64,000 bases of DNA from Amycolatopsis nivea (GCF_004522235.1 NZ_SDLT01000043.1:21594-85593), one strand, 5' to 3'. Counted from the stretch's first letter, positions 14,334-22,574 are shown. Translations and numbers: made by a program. Notes: generated by a model not told the origin, from the letters alone.

Positions 14334-16444
14334 CGGCGCAGCGCCAGCTTCGCGAAGTCCATCAGCCCGGCGTTCGGCAGATACGCGCGGCCGAGCGCGA
14401 TCCCGATCCGCGGCAGATCCGCTTCGTCGCGGTAAGCGAGGTACAGCGGCTCGTGCCGCGGCTGGAACTTCGCCTTGAACGCGTGCAGGGAACGGAATCC
14501 GTAGTACGGCTCCATCATCGAGCCCAGCGCGTCCAGCATCCGGTCGACCATCTGCCGCGGCGTGCTGTCGTTGCTGCGGACCAGCGGCGCGCCCGAGAGC
14601 GACACGAACTGCGCGCCCTCCTCGCGGAACGCCAGGCAGGCCGAGGCGATCAGGAACTCCATCACCGGCCGGAACCCGCCCGTGCGGCGGCGCATCACGT
14701 CGAGCGTCCAGCCGCCGACCTCGCCGTCGCCGGTGTGCACCGGCAGCCACGACGTCACGCCGTGCACCGTGCCGTCGGCGTCGACCGCGAGACCGACCCG
14801 GGTCGCCGGGTCCATCGCCTGGTCCACGCCGCCGAGCGTGAAGCCCATTTCCGGCAGGCCCTTGTCGCAGATCCACTCCTCGGACAGCGCGCGCACCTGG
14901 TCGCGGATCGACCACGGCTGCTCGGCCAGTCGCACCAGCCGGAACTCGATCCCGTCCTTCTTCGCGCGGTTCAGCGCGGTCCGCACGTCCTGCCACGCCT
15001 TGCCGCGGAATTCGAGGTTTTCCAAGTCCACCAGCGTGTCCTCGGCGACCTGCACGTGCTGCCAGCCCAGTTTCGCGGTCTGCGCGGCGGTTCCCGCGGT
15101 CGCCGAGAACACGCACGGCACGAGCCCGGTGTTCTCGCACATCGCGGCGAATTCCCGCAGCGTGCGGTCGCTCGTCCCGTCCGGCGCGACCGGGTCGCCG
15201 AGCGCCACCGCGACGCCGGCGTGCCGCTGGTAGGCCAGGTACGAAGCACCGTCGGAGGCGACGAAGTAGGTGTTCTGCGGCCACGTCGTCATCCACGAGA
15301 TGGTGCTGCCGCCGTTGCGGCCCAGCAGAAGCCGGGCGAAGGCCGGGTCCGGGCCGCCGCGGAACAGCTTGCGCCGCCTGCGCCGCGAGGGCACGCGGAA
15401 CGCGCGCCGCGCGGAGATCAGCAGCACCAGTTCCACGCCCCACAAGAGATTGTCCACAATGAACAGCGGCGGGTTGCTGAGTTCGGCTTCCTGCCGGACG
15501 ACCTGCGTGATCGCGACGACCCCGGCCAGCACCGCCATCTGCGACGCGGCGAGCACGCACAGCGTGATCGCGCACCGCCAGGCGAACCGCGAACCCCGGC
15601 GCAGCCCGTTGAGGATCGGCACCGCGATGAGGCACAGCGGGATGAGTTCGTTGCCGGACATCGAGATCGAGTCGGACGAGCCGAACGGTCCGTCGCCGGG
15701 CACCAGCCACATCACCACTTCGGCGACGACCAGCAGCACCAGCCCGGCCGACGCGAGCAGTCGCCATTCGCGCAGCGACGGCTTGTTGGCGTTGCGCGCG
15801 GCGGGTCCGGCGAGGCGTCGGCCCAGCGGCAGCGCGAGAACGAGCGCGAAGAAATGCACGAGATCGGCGAGCGTGCCGACATAGACGATCGCCACCCCGG
15901 CGTACACGCACAGCCCGGCTCGCAGGCGCAGCCGCCACGGCGTCCGCAGGGTCGCGCTGGTGATGGCGATCGCGGCGAGCGCACCGCCGGAGAAGCCGAC
16001 GTCGAGCGTGCCGGCGATCCGGTCGGCCCAGGCCCAGCCGGAATTGCGGGAAAGCTCGAGGAACTGCACCGCCACGACCGTCGACACCAATTGCCCGCCG
16101 ATGGTCACCGCCATCGCGCGCCGGGTGCCGAGGTGCCATTCGGCGAATCCGGCCATCAGCGCGAAACTGCCCGCCATCGGCAGGTAGAACCACGGGCGCA
16201 GGGCGTAGAACGGGCCGGTGAACAGCGTCCACCAGCGTCCGTGTTCGAGCGAGGGAAGGCCGTAGGCGTAATAGTGGAAAGCGTGCTGGTGCTCGGCGGC
16301 GTGCCAGAGCGAACCGGTCGCGACCCCCACGATCAAGATGGCAAGCACCACGGTCGTCGTGAACGGAACCCGGTGCCACAGCACTGCTAGCCGCCCGCGT
16401 GCCTCTCCGGCCGTGAGGCCGGTTCCCCCCTGTGCGATCGTCAT
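14273..16444 (-). CDS. Rhomboid-like membrane domain fused to phosphatidylglycerol lysyltransferase (DUF2156) domain
   Basis: 723-residue integral membrane protein. The C-terminal half (about 375-690) is the DUF2156/LPG-synthase domain, a double GNAT-like fold that in MprF and LysX relatives transfers an aminoacyl group from tRNA to phosphatidylglycerol; FRGKAWQDVRTALNRAKKDG and RRRTGGFRPVMEFLIA are characteristic. The N-terminal half has about 8-10 membrane segments. Its first part carries rhomboid landmarks: GRWWTLFTGPF, then GFSGGALAAI, then DLVHFFALVLALPLG. Whether it is proteolytic is unproven. The 3' end overlaps the convergent gene by 61 bp. No LysRS domain is fused, so a separate tRNA source is implied. 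Confidence 0.85.
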   Translation of the reverse strand: MTIAQGGTGLTAGEARGRLAVLWHRVPFTTTVVLAILIVGVATGSLWHAAEHQHAFHYYAYGLPSLEHGRWWTLFTGPFYALRPWFYLPMAGSFALMAGFAEWHLGTRRAMAVTIGGQLVSTVVAVQFLELSRNSGWAWADRIAGTLDVGFSGGALAAIAITSATLRTPWRLRLRAGLCVYAGVAIVYVGTLADLVHFFALVLALPLGRRLAGPAARNANKPSLREWRLLASAGLVLLVVAEVVMWLVPGDGPFGSSDSISMSGNELIPLCLIAVPILNGLRRGSRFAWRCAITLCVLAASQMAVLAGVVAITQVVRQEAELSNPPLFIVDNLLWGVELVLLISARRAFRVPSRRRRRKLFRGGPDPAFARLLLGRNGGSTISWMTTWPQNTYFVASDGASYLAYQRHAGVAVALGDPVAPDGTSDRTLREFAAMCENTGLVPCVFSATAGTAAQTAKLGWQHVQVAEDTLVDLENLEFRGKAWQDVRTALNRAKKDGIEFRLVRLAEQPWSIRDQVRALSEEWICDKGLPEMGFTLGGVDQAMDPATRVGLAVDADGTVHGVTSWLPVHTGDGEVGGWTLDVMRRRTGGFRPVMEFLIASACLAFREEGAQFVSLSGAPLVRSNDSTPRQMVDRMLDALGSMMEPYYGFRSLHAFKAKFQPRHEPLYLAYRDEADLPRIGIALGRAYLPNAGLMDFAKLALRRQRVVGGGVVVDRSAAGTPR

Positions 16445-16678
16445 GGGGAAAGTTTGGCGCGGCGATCTTAAGCGGTCATCGGCCGTCGGACCTACTTCTC
16501 CCCCTAAGGGACTGCTACCCCAGGGGGACCCGACCCTGGTCCCAAGACTGACCCGCGGTGTGCGGCAACGCTCTCACCAGCGGAAAGGGACTGGCGTTCG
16601 GCTAGTAAGCGGCGCCTCCGACCCGGAGTAGGGGTTGACGCCGAAAGCCGCCCGAACGAGTGATCCCGGTCGCTTGCC

Positions 16679-17389
16679 TCACGGCGTTCCGAGCACTGCC
16701 GCGCGGACGGCGGAAAGGTCGGCGAGATTCGGCAAAACCGCGTGCGCACCGGCACCGGTCAGTTGTTCGGCGGAAAACCGGCCAGTAGCAACGCCGATCG
16801 CCACCGCGCCGTAATCGAGCGCGGCCTCGATGTCGTGCGGTGTGTCCCCGAGAATCACTACGGATTCGGCAGGAAATTCCGTGCCATGCTTCGTTTCCGC
16901 CGCTTTGACGGCGTGCGGGACGAGATCTGCGCGGCGGGCCGAAAGCGAACCGTAGCCGCCGATCTCCAGATCGAGATGTTCGTCGAGACCGAGCGCGGCG
17001 AGTTTGTGCAGCGAGATCTCCGGCAGGTTCCCGGTGATGAGGCTCTGCACGACGCCTTCGCGGCCGGCGAAGTCGGCGAGCACGGCCGCCGCGCCGTCGA
17101 GCGCCCGGCCTTCCTCGGGCAGCGTTTCCCTGGCGCGTTCGACGGCCGCGATCAGCTCCCGCCACATCCGCTGGATGGTTTCCTCGTCCGGCTCGATCCC
17201 GTGCATCGCCAACACGTCGGCGGTGATCGCGCGTTCGGTCCGGCCGCCGAAGTCCGGGGGCGTGCGGAACTCCGCGCCGGTCGCGGCGGCGAGCGCGGTG
17301 CCGTACCAGCCGATGCCCAGCCCGGTGTAGTCGACGAGCGTGTGGTCGATGTCCCAGAGCACCAGCCGGTGCGTGCGAATGGCTGTCAC
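16679..17389 (-). CDS. HAD superfamily phosphatase
   Basis: 236-residue cytoplasmic hydrolase. The nucleophile motif DIDHT has Asp13 and Asp15; motif II is SLITGN near 115, the Lys is in the central region, and motif IV is ILGDTPHD near 178. A helical cap lies between motifs I and II, as in phosphoglycolate-phosphatase-like HADs. The start GTG 17389 is preceded by a TAGCAT box 7 nt away and no ribosome site, so translation is probably leaderless. Substrate unknown. The YjbQ-like gene starts 432 bp upstream and its stop lies 21 bp upstream of this start. Confidence 0.88.
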   Translation of the reverse strand: MTAIRTHRLVLWDIDHTLVDYTGLGIGWYGTALAAATGAEFRTPPDFGGRTERAITADVLAMHGIEPDEETIQRMWRELIAAVERARETLPEEGRALDGAAAVLADFAGREGVVQSLITGNLPEISLHKLAALGLDEHLDLEIGGYGSLSARRADLVPHAVKAAETKHGTEFPAESVVILGDTPHDIEAALDYGAVAIGVATGRFSAEQLTGAGAHAVLPNLADLSAVRAAVLGTP

Positions 17390-17396
17390 GTCCGCG

Positions 17397-17402
17397 ATGC
17401 TA
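17397..17402 (-). promoter_or_regulatory. -10 box TAGCAT (minus strand) of a leaderless gene
   Basis: TAGCAT ends 7 nt before GTG 17389 and no ribosome-binding site is present. It lies inside the short gap after the YjbQ gene, so the HAD gene may have its own promoter. Confidence 0.5.
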
Positions 17403-17410
17403 CGGCGGGC

Positions 17411-17821
17411 TCAGCCGGTGAGGTAGCTGAAGCGGACCCGGCGGACGGGGTTGTCGACGTTCGTGTCCACCAGGCACACCGACTGCCAGGTCCCGAGCAG
17501 CAGCACGCCGCCGAGCACCGGCACGGTCGCGTACGGCGGGAGGAACGCCGGGAGCACGTGGTCGCGGCCGTGTCCGCCGGTGCCGTGCTGGTGGCGCCAG
17601 CGGTTGTCGCGGGGGAGCAGGTCGTCGAGCGCGGCGAGGAGGTCGTCGTCGCTGCCCGCGCCGGTTTCCAGCACCGCGAGCCCGGCCGTCGCGTGCGGCA
17701 CCCACACGTGCAGCAGGCCGTCGGTGGCGTCGGCGTCGCGCAGGAACTTCTCCGCTTCCCGGGTCAGGTTGTGCACGACCGCGGCGTTGCCGGTGTGCAC
17801 CTCGATCTCGGTGGAGTACAT
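17411..17821 (-). CDS. YjbQ/UPF0047 family protein
   Basis: 136-residue cytoplasmic protein of the UPF0047 family, compact trimers annotated as secondary thiamine-phosphate synthase after genetic data in E. coli. Family signatures are visible: WVPHATAGLAVLE (about 40-52), NRWRHQHGTGGHGRDHVLPAFLPP (about 73-96) with the conserved His cluster, and GTWQSVCLVDTN near 110-121. ATG 17821 lies 6 nt after a TACGCT box without a ribosome site. Biochemical role in this organism is not established by the sequence. Confidence 0.9.
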   Translation of the reverse strand: MYSTEIEVHTGNAAVVHNLTREAEKFLRDADATDGLLHVWVPHATAGLAVLETGAGSDDDLLAALDDLLPRDNRWRHQHGTGGHGRDHVLPAFLPPYATVPVLGGVLLLGTWQSVCLVDTNVDNPVRRVRFSYLTG

Positions 17822-17827
17822 CCCGTC

Positions 17828-17833
17828 AGCGTA
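17828..17833 (-). promoter_or_regulatory. -10 box TACGCT (minus strand) of a leaderless gene
   Basis: TACGCT ends 6 nt before ATG 17821. It overlaps the last codons of the response regulator gene upstream, so the YjbQ gene seems to be transcribed separately from the two-component pair. Confidence 0.5.
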
Positions 17834-17837
17834 GGCG

Positions 17838-18482
17838 TCAGGAATCGAGATAGCGGAGCACGGCGAGGACGCGCCGGTTGTGCCCGTCCGACGGCGGCAG
17901 GCCCAGCTTGCCGAAGATGCTCGTCACGTACTTTTCGACCGAGCCCGCGGACAGGAACGCCTCCGCCGCGATCGCCGAGTTCGACCGGCCCTGCGCCATC
18001 AAGCCGAGGATCTCGCGTTCGCGCGGCGTCAGCTCGGCGAGCGGACCGGCCTGGCCGGTGGTCGCGAACAGCTGGCGGACGACTTCCGGATCGAGCACCG
18101 TCTCGCCGGCGGCGACGCGTTCCAGCGCGGTGAGGAAGTCCGACACCTCGGCGACGCGGTCCTTCAGCAGATAACCGACCGCACCCGCTTCCCCGGCGAG
18201 GAGTTGCTTGGCGTAGTTGGTTTCGACGTACTGCGAGAACACCAGAATCGCGCAGCCAGGCCGTTCGGCGCGCAGATCGATCGCCGCGCGCAAGCCTTCG
18301 TCGGTGTGGGTCGGCGGCATTCGGATGTCCACAATGGACACATCGGGACGATGCTCGCGGACGGCGGTGCGGAGGTCGTCGGCGTTCTTCACCGCCGCTG
18401 CTACCTCGTGGCCGCGCAGGCCCAGCAATTCGACGAGACCCTGGCGCAGGATGGCCGAGTCCTCCGCGATCACGATCCGCAC
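17838..18482 (-). CDS. NarL/FixJ-type response regulator
   Basis: 214-residue cytoplasmic transcription factor. The receiver domain (1-120) has acidic residues near 8, phosphoacceptor Asp52 in IVDIRMPP and Lys127-region LLKDRV. The LuxR-type helix-turn-helix covers about 148-205 (LTPREREILGLMAQGRSNSAIA). It lies 24 bp after the histidine kinase gene and forms a two-component pair with it. Targets are unknown; autoregulation is common but no clear inverted repeat was found upstream. Confidence 0.94.
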   Translation of the reverse strand: MRIVIAEDSAILRQGLVELLGLRGHEVAAAVKNADDLRTAVREHRPDVSIVDIRMPPTHTDEGLRAAIDLRAERPGCAILVFSQYVETNYAKQLLAGEAGAVGYLLKDRVAEVSDFLTALERVAAGETVLDPEVVRQLFATTGQAGPLAELTPREREILGLMAQGRSNSAIAAEAFLSAGSVEKYVTSIFGKLGLPPSDGHNRRVLAVLRYLDS

Positions 18483-18506
18483 GGTTTCCCCCTCATTTCA
18501 CCGAGT

Positions 18507-19802
18507 TTAGCGGGGCAGCGGGAGCGTGGCGGTGACGACGGTCGGGCCGCCGGGCGGGCTCGACACGGTCAGTTCTCCGTCGGCGGGGCGGAGGCGTTCG
18601 GCGATGCCGGACAGTCCGCCGCCGGGGATGATCGCGGCACCGCCGGAGCCGTGGTCGATTACGGTCAGGCGCAAGACGTCTTCGCGGTCTTCGACCAGGA
18701 CGGTGCAGCGTCCGGCACCGTGTTTGGACGCGTTGGTCATGAGTTCGGCGGCGGCGAAGTAGACGATCGTTTCCAGCGACGGTGGCGGACGGCGGCTCAG
18801 TTCCACGGTGACTTTCGCGGAGAAATCGGCGGAACTGGCCAATGTGGACAGTGCGAGGCTCAGGCCTTTGTCCAGTGCCGCGGGGTGGATGCCGCGGGCC
18901 AGGTCGCGCAGTTCGGTGAGGGCTTGTTTGGCGTTGCTGTGCGCGGTGTCGACCAGGGTGCGGATCTGGTCGAGGTTGACCTGGTCGGTGGCCAGTTCTT
19001 CCTTTGCCAGGCCCAGTTTCATGGCCATGGCGACCAGTTGGGCTTGGGCGCCGTCGTGGAGGTCGCGTTCGATGCGGCGGAGTTGTTCCGCTGCCTCGTC
19101 CAGGGCGGTGGCGCGGGTTTCTTCGAGGAAACGGACGCGTTCGCGCAGGCCTGGGTCGGCTACCAGCAGGCGGAGGAGGAGGCGGTCCACTCCGGCGACG
19201 AGGTGCACCACGGCGGGCCAGACGGCCAGGATCAGGATGCCGGAGACGCACCAGACCAGGGAGCCGATCCAGTTGTCGCTCTGGATGTTGAAGACGGGGA
19301 GGCCGTGGCCGGGTCTGGTCTCGAGGAGCCAGGTGAAGGGGTAGGTGAAGGAAGCCAGGCCGTAGAAGCCGAGGGTGCCGGTGCCCAGGAGGGCCAGGAG
19401 GGCGGTGGGGAGGCGGACCAGTAGGTAGGCGACGGAGCGCCAGGCTGTTCGGTCGGAGAGGCGGGCCGTTAGCCAGTTCCAGAGGCCTGGTTTGAGGTCG
19501 GTTCTCGGTGGGGGCGGGAGGGGGAGGTTGAGGAGTTTGGCGGCTAGGCGGCGGTGGAGGCTGCCTAGGAGATTGGCGGTTTTTAGGACTGTGGTGAGGA
19601 TTAGGAGGCCTAGGAAGAGGGGGGTTAGGGCTAGGCCGAGGGTTGTTCCTGCTAGGAGGATTATTACGGAGAGTAGTGGGAGTAGGCCGGTGGTGGCTAT
19701 CCAGGTTGCTTCGGTCAGGGTTTGGCGGGGGGTGGCTGGCCAGAGGTGGCGGAGTTGGGCAGGGGTTGGGTGACCTGGGTGGGGTTGCTTGGTGGTGGTC
19801 AC
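18507..19802 (-). CDS. Sensor histidine kinase (HisKA_3 type)
   Basis: 431-residue membrane kinase. Four hydrophobic segments (about 35-80, 125-155 and 178-210) form an N-terminal sensor region of the actinobacterial 'putative sensor' type. The dimerisation motif ERDLHDGAQAQL carries the phosphorylated His249. The HATPase domain (about 340-431) has a GGGLSGI segment, though part of the classical GxGLxGM motif is altered to GGGLSGIAERL. The first 110 codons contain a cluster of codons rare in this genome (CTA, GTA, ATA, AAA), matching a G/T-rich + strand zone that continues upstream. ATG 19802 is used; no strong ribosome site was seen. Confidence 0.9.
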   Translation of the reverse strand: MTTTKQPHPGHPTPAQLRHLWPATPRQTLTEATWIATTGLLPLLSVIILLAGTTLGLALTPLFLGLLILTTVLKTANLLGSLHRRLAAKLLNLPLPPPPRTDLKPGLWNWLTARLSDRTAWRSVAYLLVRLPTALLALLGTGTLGFYGLASFTYPFTWLLETRPGHGLPVFNIQSDNWIGSLVWCVSGILILAVWPAVVHLVAGVDRLLLRLLVADPGLRERVRFLEETRATALDEAAEQLRRIERDLHDGAQAQLVAMAMKLGLAKEELATDQVNLDQIRTLVDTAHSNAKQALTELRDLARGIHPAALDKGLSLALSTLASSADFSAKVTVELSRRPPPSLETIVYFAAAELMTNASKHGAGRCTVLVEDREDVLRLTVIDHGSGGAAIIPGGGLSGIAERLRPADGELTVSSPPGGPTVVTATLPLPR

Positions 19803-19876
19803 CTTCTGAGTTTGCCGGGTTGCGGGGGTGGCTGGTAGCGGGGTGGCCTGTGTTGTTGGGTGGGGGGTAGCCCTAC

Positions 19877-20000
19877 CTCGTCGCCTGGGGGCGACATTGG
19901 TACGGGCGTGCGTGGGGCACCCCGAAGTTTGATTGTGCAGATGAGCTTCGTATCGGGGTGCGGGGGAGGGCTGGGTGCCTCGCTCGTTGGGTGCGTCGGT
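19877..20000 (+). repeat. Intergenic repeat element, copy B (no insert)
   Basis: Same orientation as copy A at 8772-8957. The right block 19943-20000 matches copy A in 57 of 58 positions. The left block 19877-19938 shares the start CTCGTCGCCTGG and the GTGGGGCACCCCGAAG core. Only AGAT separates the blocks here, against 65 nt in copy A. Confidence 0.75.
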
Positions 20001-20025
20001 CCCTGTTTGGTGGGCTTTAGACGTG

Positions 20026-20074
20026 CGTGAGGGGAACCCTCGCGGAATCAGGGTTCCGGAGGGTTCCCCTCGCG
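20026..20074. terminator. Terminator hairpin of the GTGAGGGGAACCC family, copy 1
   Basis: Left arm 20026-20041 pairs with 20059-20074 (one wobble) and an inner CGGAA/TTCCG stem follows. It lies 13 bp after the stop of the desaturase operon. Confidence 0.75.
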
Positions 20075-20087
20075 TATTGGGCTCGCG

Positions 20088-20306
20088 TCAGTCTGTTTTG
20101 GGGGGTTGGGTCAGGTTGGGGGCGTCTTCTTTTGCGCGTTGGGCTGCTTCGCGCATTTCGATCATGTCCGTGAACCAGTCGCCGGTTTCGCGGGCTATGT
20201 CGCGGACTGCTCCCGTGATGATCGTGGCGATGTTGCCGATGTGGGTGGCTGCGGACTCCGTCAGCTCCTGCACGGTGTCCTTGCCACTTTCGAATGGGCC
20301 GACCAT
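20088..20306 (-). CDS. Small conserved-looking protein in the desaturase operon
   Basis: 72 residues, largely amphipathic helix: VGPFESGKDTVQELTESAATHIGN then IATIITGAVRDIARETGDWFTDMIEM and a charged tail (first parts quoted). There is no signal peptide or strong membrane segment, although residues 25-38 are moderately hydrophobic. ATG 20306 lies 8 nt after the desaturase stop, so it is very likely co-transcribed and possibly translationally coupled. Codon usage shifts towards G/T on the + strand near its end. I recognise no family; association with the membrane desaturase complex is a guess from position. Confidence 0.65.
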   Translation of the reverse strand: MVGPFESGKDTVQELTESAATHIGNIATIITGAVRDIARETGDWFTDMIEMREAAQRAKEDAPNLTQPPKTD

Positions 20307-20314
20307 GGGCTTCC

Positions 20315-21424
20315 TCAGGCTGCTCGGAGTTGCCGTTCCGGGTCCACGGTAGCGGGCGCCGCCGGTTTTCCGGGGAGGGCCAGCCGCGCGATCTTCTTCG
20401 CTACCGACCACAGCTGCTTGCGCAGGGGGCCGGTGTTGTAGGGCAGGCCGTAGCGTTCGCAGATTTCCCGCACCTCGTCCGCGATCTGCGGGTAGCGGCG
20501 GGCGGGCAGGTCCGGGAACAGGTGGTGTTCGATCTGGTGCGACAGGTTCCCCGACAGGATGTGGAACAGCGGGCCGCCGGTGATGTTCGCGGAGCCCAGG
20601 ATCTGGCGCAGGTACCACTGGCCGCGCGATTCGTTCTCCGTTTCCTCCTCGGTGAAGCTCTCGACGTCCGCCGGGAAGTGGCCGCAGAAGATGATCGAGA
20701 ACGCCCACAGGTTGCGGACCAGGTTGGCGCTCGCGTTGCCCAGCAGCGTCAGCGGCGCCAGCGGTCCGGTGAGCAGCGGGAACAGGACGTAGTCCTTGCC
20801 GATCTGGCGCGAGGCCTTGCGGACGATCCGGCGCAGCACCGGCACGTTCTCCGCCCACGTCCGCTCGCCCTTCACGACCCGCTCGACCTCCAGGTCGTGC
20901 AGCATCACGCCCCACTGGAACAGCAGCGCGAGCAGCGTCGCGTACACCGGGTTGCCCAGGTAGTACGGATGCCACTTCTGCGCCGGGTCCATCCGGAGGA
21001 TTCCGTAGCCGACGTCGCGGTCCTTGTCGACGATGTTCGTGTACGTGTGGTGGATGTAGTTGTGCGAATGCCGCCAGTTCTCCGCCGGCGCGACGGTGTC
21101 CCATTCGAAGCGCTGCGAGCTCAGCTCCGGGATGCGCGTCCAGTCGTACTGGCCGTGCATCACGTTGTGGCCGATCTCCATGTTGTCCAGGATCTTCGCC
21201 GCCGACAGCGCCGCGACGCCGGCCAGCCACGCGGGCGGCAGGAAGCCGGCGAACAGCAGGCCGCGGCCGGTCACTTCCAGCGCGCGCTGGGTTTTGATGA
21301 TCTTGCGGATGTACTCGAGGTCTTCCTCGCCGAGGTCGTCGACGATCCGCTGGCGCAGCGCGTCGAGCTCCCGGCCGAATTCCTCGACCTGTTCGGGGGT
21401 CAGGCGGTCCTGCAGACCGGTCAT
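20315..21424 (-). CDS. Membrane fatty acid desaturase (DesA3-like)
   Basis: 369-residue integral membrane di-iron desaturase that introduces a double bond into acyl-CoA or phospholipid acyl chains. The three histidine clusters are present: GHNVMH near 85, HSHNYIHH near 117-124 and QIEHHLFP near 315. Hydrophobic blocks lie around 55-80 and 175-245. It resembles mycobacterial DesA3 (stearoyl-CoA delta-9 desaturase), which pairs with an oxidoreductase as here. ATG 21424 follows GGAGGAAGC. It is 17 bp downstream of its reductase gene and under the DesT-like repressor encoded divergently. Confidence 0.92.
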   Translation of the reverse strand: MTGLQDRLTPEQVEEFGRELDALRQRIVDDLGEEDLEYIRKIIKTQRALEVTGRGLLFAGFLPPAWLAGVAALSAAKILDNMEIGHNVMHGQYDWTRIPELSSQRFEWDTVAPAENWRHSHNYIHHTYTNIVDKDRDVGYGILRMDPAQKWHPYYLGNPVYATLLALLFQWGVMLHDLEVERVVKGERTWAENVPVLRRIVRKASRQIGKDYVLFPLLTGPLAPLTLLGNASANLVRNLWAFSIIFCGHFPADVESFTEEETENESRGQWYLRQILGSANITGGPLFHILSGNLSHQIEHHLFPDLPARRYPQIADEVREICERYGLPYNTGPLRKQLWSVAKKIARLALPGKPAAPATVDPERQLRAA

Positions 21425-21441
21425 GATGCTTCCTCCGGTGG

Positions 21442-22530
21442 TCAGGCGTCGATTTCGACGTCCCCGACGGGGACGCTGACGCAGAGCTGGATTTCTTCGT
21501 TCTCCTCGCCGGAGACCTCGCCGGTGCGGGCGTTGCGGACGCGGCCGGCGGTTTTGAGCTGTGTGCAGGAGAAGCAGATGCCCATCCGGCACCCGTGTTC
21601 CGGCGTCAGGCCCGCGTCCTCGGCCTGTTCGAGCAGCGGCTTGCCGGAGTTGTCGCACTCCCGGCCGCTGCGGGCGAAGCGCACTCGGCCTTCGGCGGCC
21701 TCCGCGGAGAAGGTCAGCGGCGCTGCCGTGAACTCTTCGGTGTGCAGTTGTGCACTCAACCCTTCGTTTTCGAAGAGTTCGCGCGCGGCGGCCATCAGCG
21801 GAGCCGGGCCGCAGAGGAACGTCTCGGCCTCGCGGAACCACGGTGCGGCCTTCTCCAGGTGCTTGACGGAGAACAGGCCGTGCAGGTCGCCGCCGCTGCG
21901 GGCGTGGGTGTGCGCGTGGACCACGCGGAACGCCGGGTGCCGGGCGGCGAGTTCGGCCAGTTCCGCCCGGTAGAGCGCGTCCGCGGGGGTGTTCGAGTAG
22001 TGCAGGAACACGATCTCGCCGGGATGTCCCTCGGCGACGAGCGTCCGGGCCATCGCGAGCACCGGCGTGATCCCGCTGCCGCCGCTCATCAGCACGATCC
22101 GGTCCGGCCGCGGCGACGGCAGGGTGAACTCGCCGTCCGCCGGCGAAAGGCCGACCACCGCGCCGACGGCGGTGTCCTGCAGATGCCGCGACACCAGGCC
22201 CTTCGGGTCGGCTTTCACGGTGAACTCCAGGTCGCCCGTGCCCTGCGCGCCGCACGGCGAGTAGCAGCGGGTCCGGCGCACGCCGTCGATCTCCACCTGC
22301 ATCCGCACGTACTGGCCGGCGAGGAAGCCCTGCCACGCCCGGCTCGGGCGCACCGTGAAGGTGACGGTGTCCGGCGTCTGATGCCGCACGGCGGTGACGC
22401 GGCCGCGGATCTCGCGCCGCACCAGCATCGGGTCGACCAGTTCGAGGTACCGGTCCGCGCCGTGCGGGGTGAGCAGCGCCTCGGCGAGCGAGACGAGTCC
22501 GCGCACGCGGCGCGGGAGCAGTGCGGTCAT
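21442..22530 (-). CDS. Ferredoxin reductase-type electron donor (FAD/NAD(P)/2Fe-2S) for the desaturase
   Basis: 362-residue cytoplasmic or membrane-peripheral flavoprotein. An FAD domain has RCYSPCG (about 84-90), the NAD(P)-binding domain has MSGGSGITPVLAMA near 145, and the C-terminal plant-type 2Fe-2S domain has CRMGICFSCTQL (about 322-333) plus a distal Cys in QLCVS. This layout matches Rv3230c of M. tuberculosis, the electron partner of DesA3. ATG 22530 has GGAGGGG just upstream; an upstream in-frame start adds 8 residues. It is first in the operon and directly next to the operator. Confidence 0.9.
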   Translation of the reverse strand: MTALLPRRVRGLVSLAEALLTPHGADRYLELVDPMLVRREIRGRVTAVRHQTPDTVTFTVRPSRAWQGFLAGQYVRMQVEIDGVRRTRCYSPCGAQGTGDLEFTVKADPKGLVSRHLQDTAVGAVVGLSPADGEFTLPSPRPDRIVLMSGGSGITPVLAMARTLVAEGHPGEIVFLHYSNTPADALYRAELAELAARHPAFRVVHAHTHARSGGDLHGLFSVKHLEKAAPWFREAETFLCGPAPLMAAARELFENEGLSAQLHTEEFTAAPLTFSAEAAEGRVRFARSGRECDNSGKPLLEQAEDAGLTPEHGCRMGICFSCTQLKTAGRVRNARTGEVSGEENEEIQLCVSVPVGDVEIDA

Positions 22531-22547
22531 CACCCCTCCAGAAGTTG

Positions 22548-22574
22548 AGTGCACAGTCGTACACTGACTAGTGT
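22548..22574. promoter_or_regulatory. DesT/FabR-like operator between desaturase operon and its repressor
   Basis: 18-bp dyad 22548-22565 of the form AGTGNAC-N4-GTNCACT, closely resembling the Pseudomonas DesT site as I recall it. An overlapping smaller dyad ACACT-GACT-AGTGT occupies 22561-22574. The site lies 18 bp upstream of the reductase start and 49 bp upstream of the TetR start. Confidence 0.6.

Noticed and set aside
15452..15464. TTGTCCACA, matching an actinobacterial DnaA box
   Set aside because: Single copy inside a coding sequence; better explained as a one-mismatch member of the GTCC-N5-GGAC motif.
21425..22564. Long minus-strand frame joining desaturase with upstream sequence
   Set aside because: The upstream part is a shadow of the reductase gene; the desaturase has its own ATG with GGAGGAAGC upstream at 21424.
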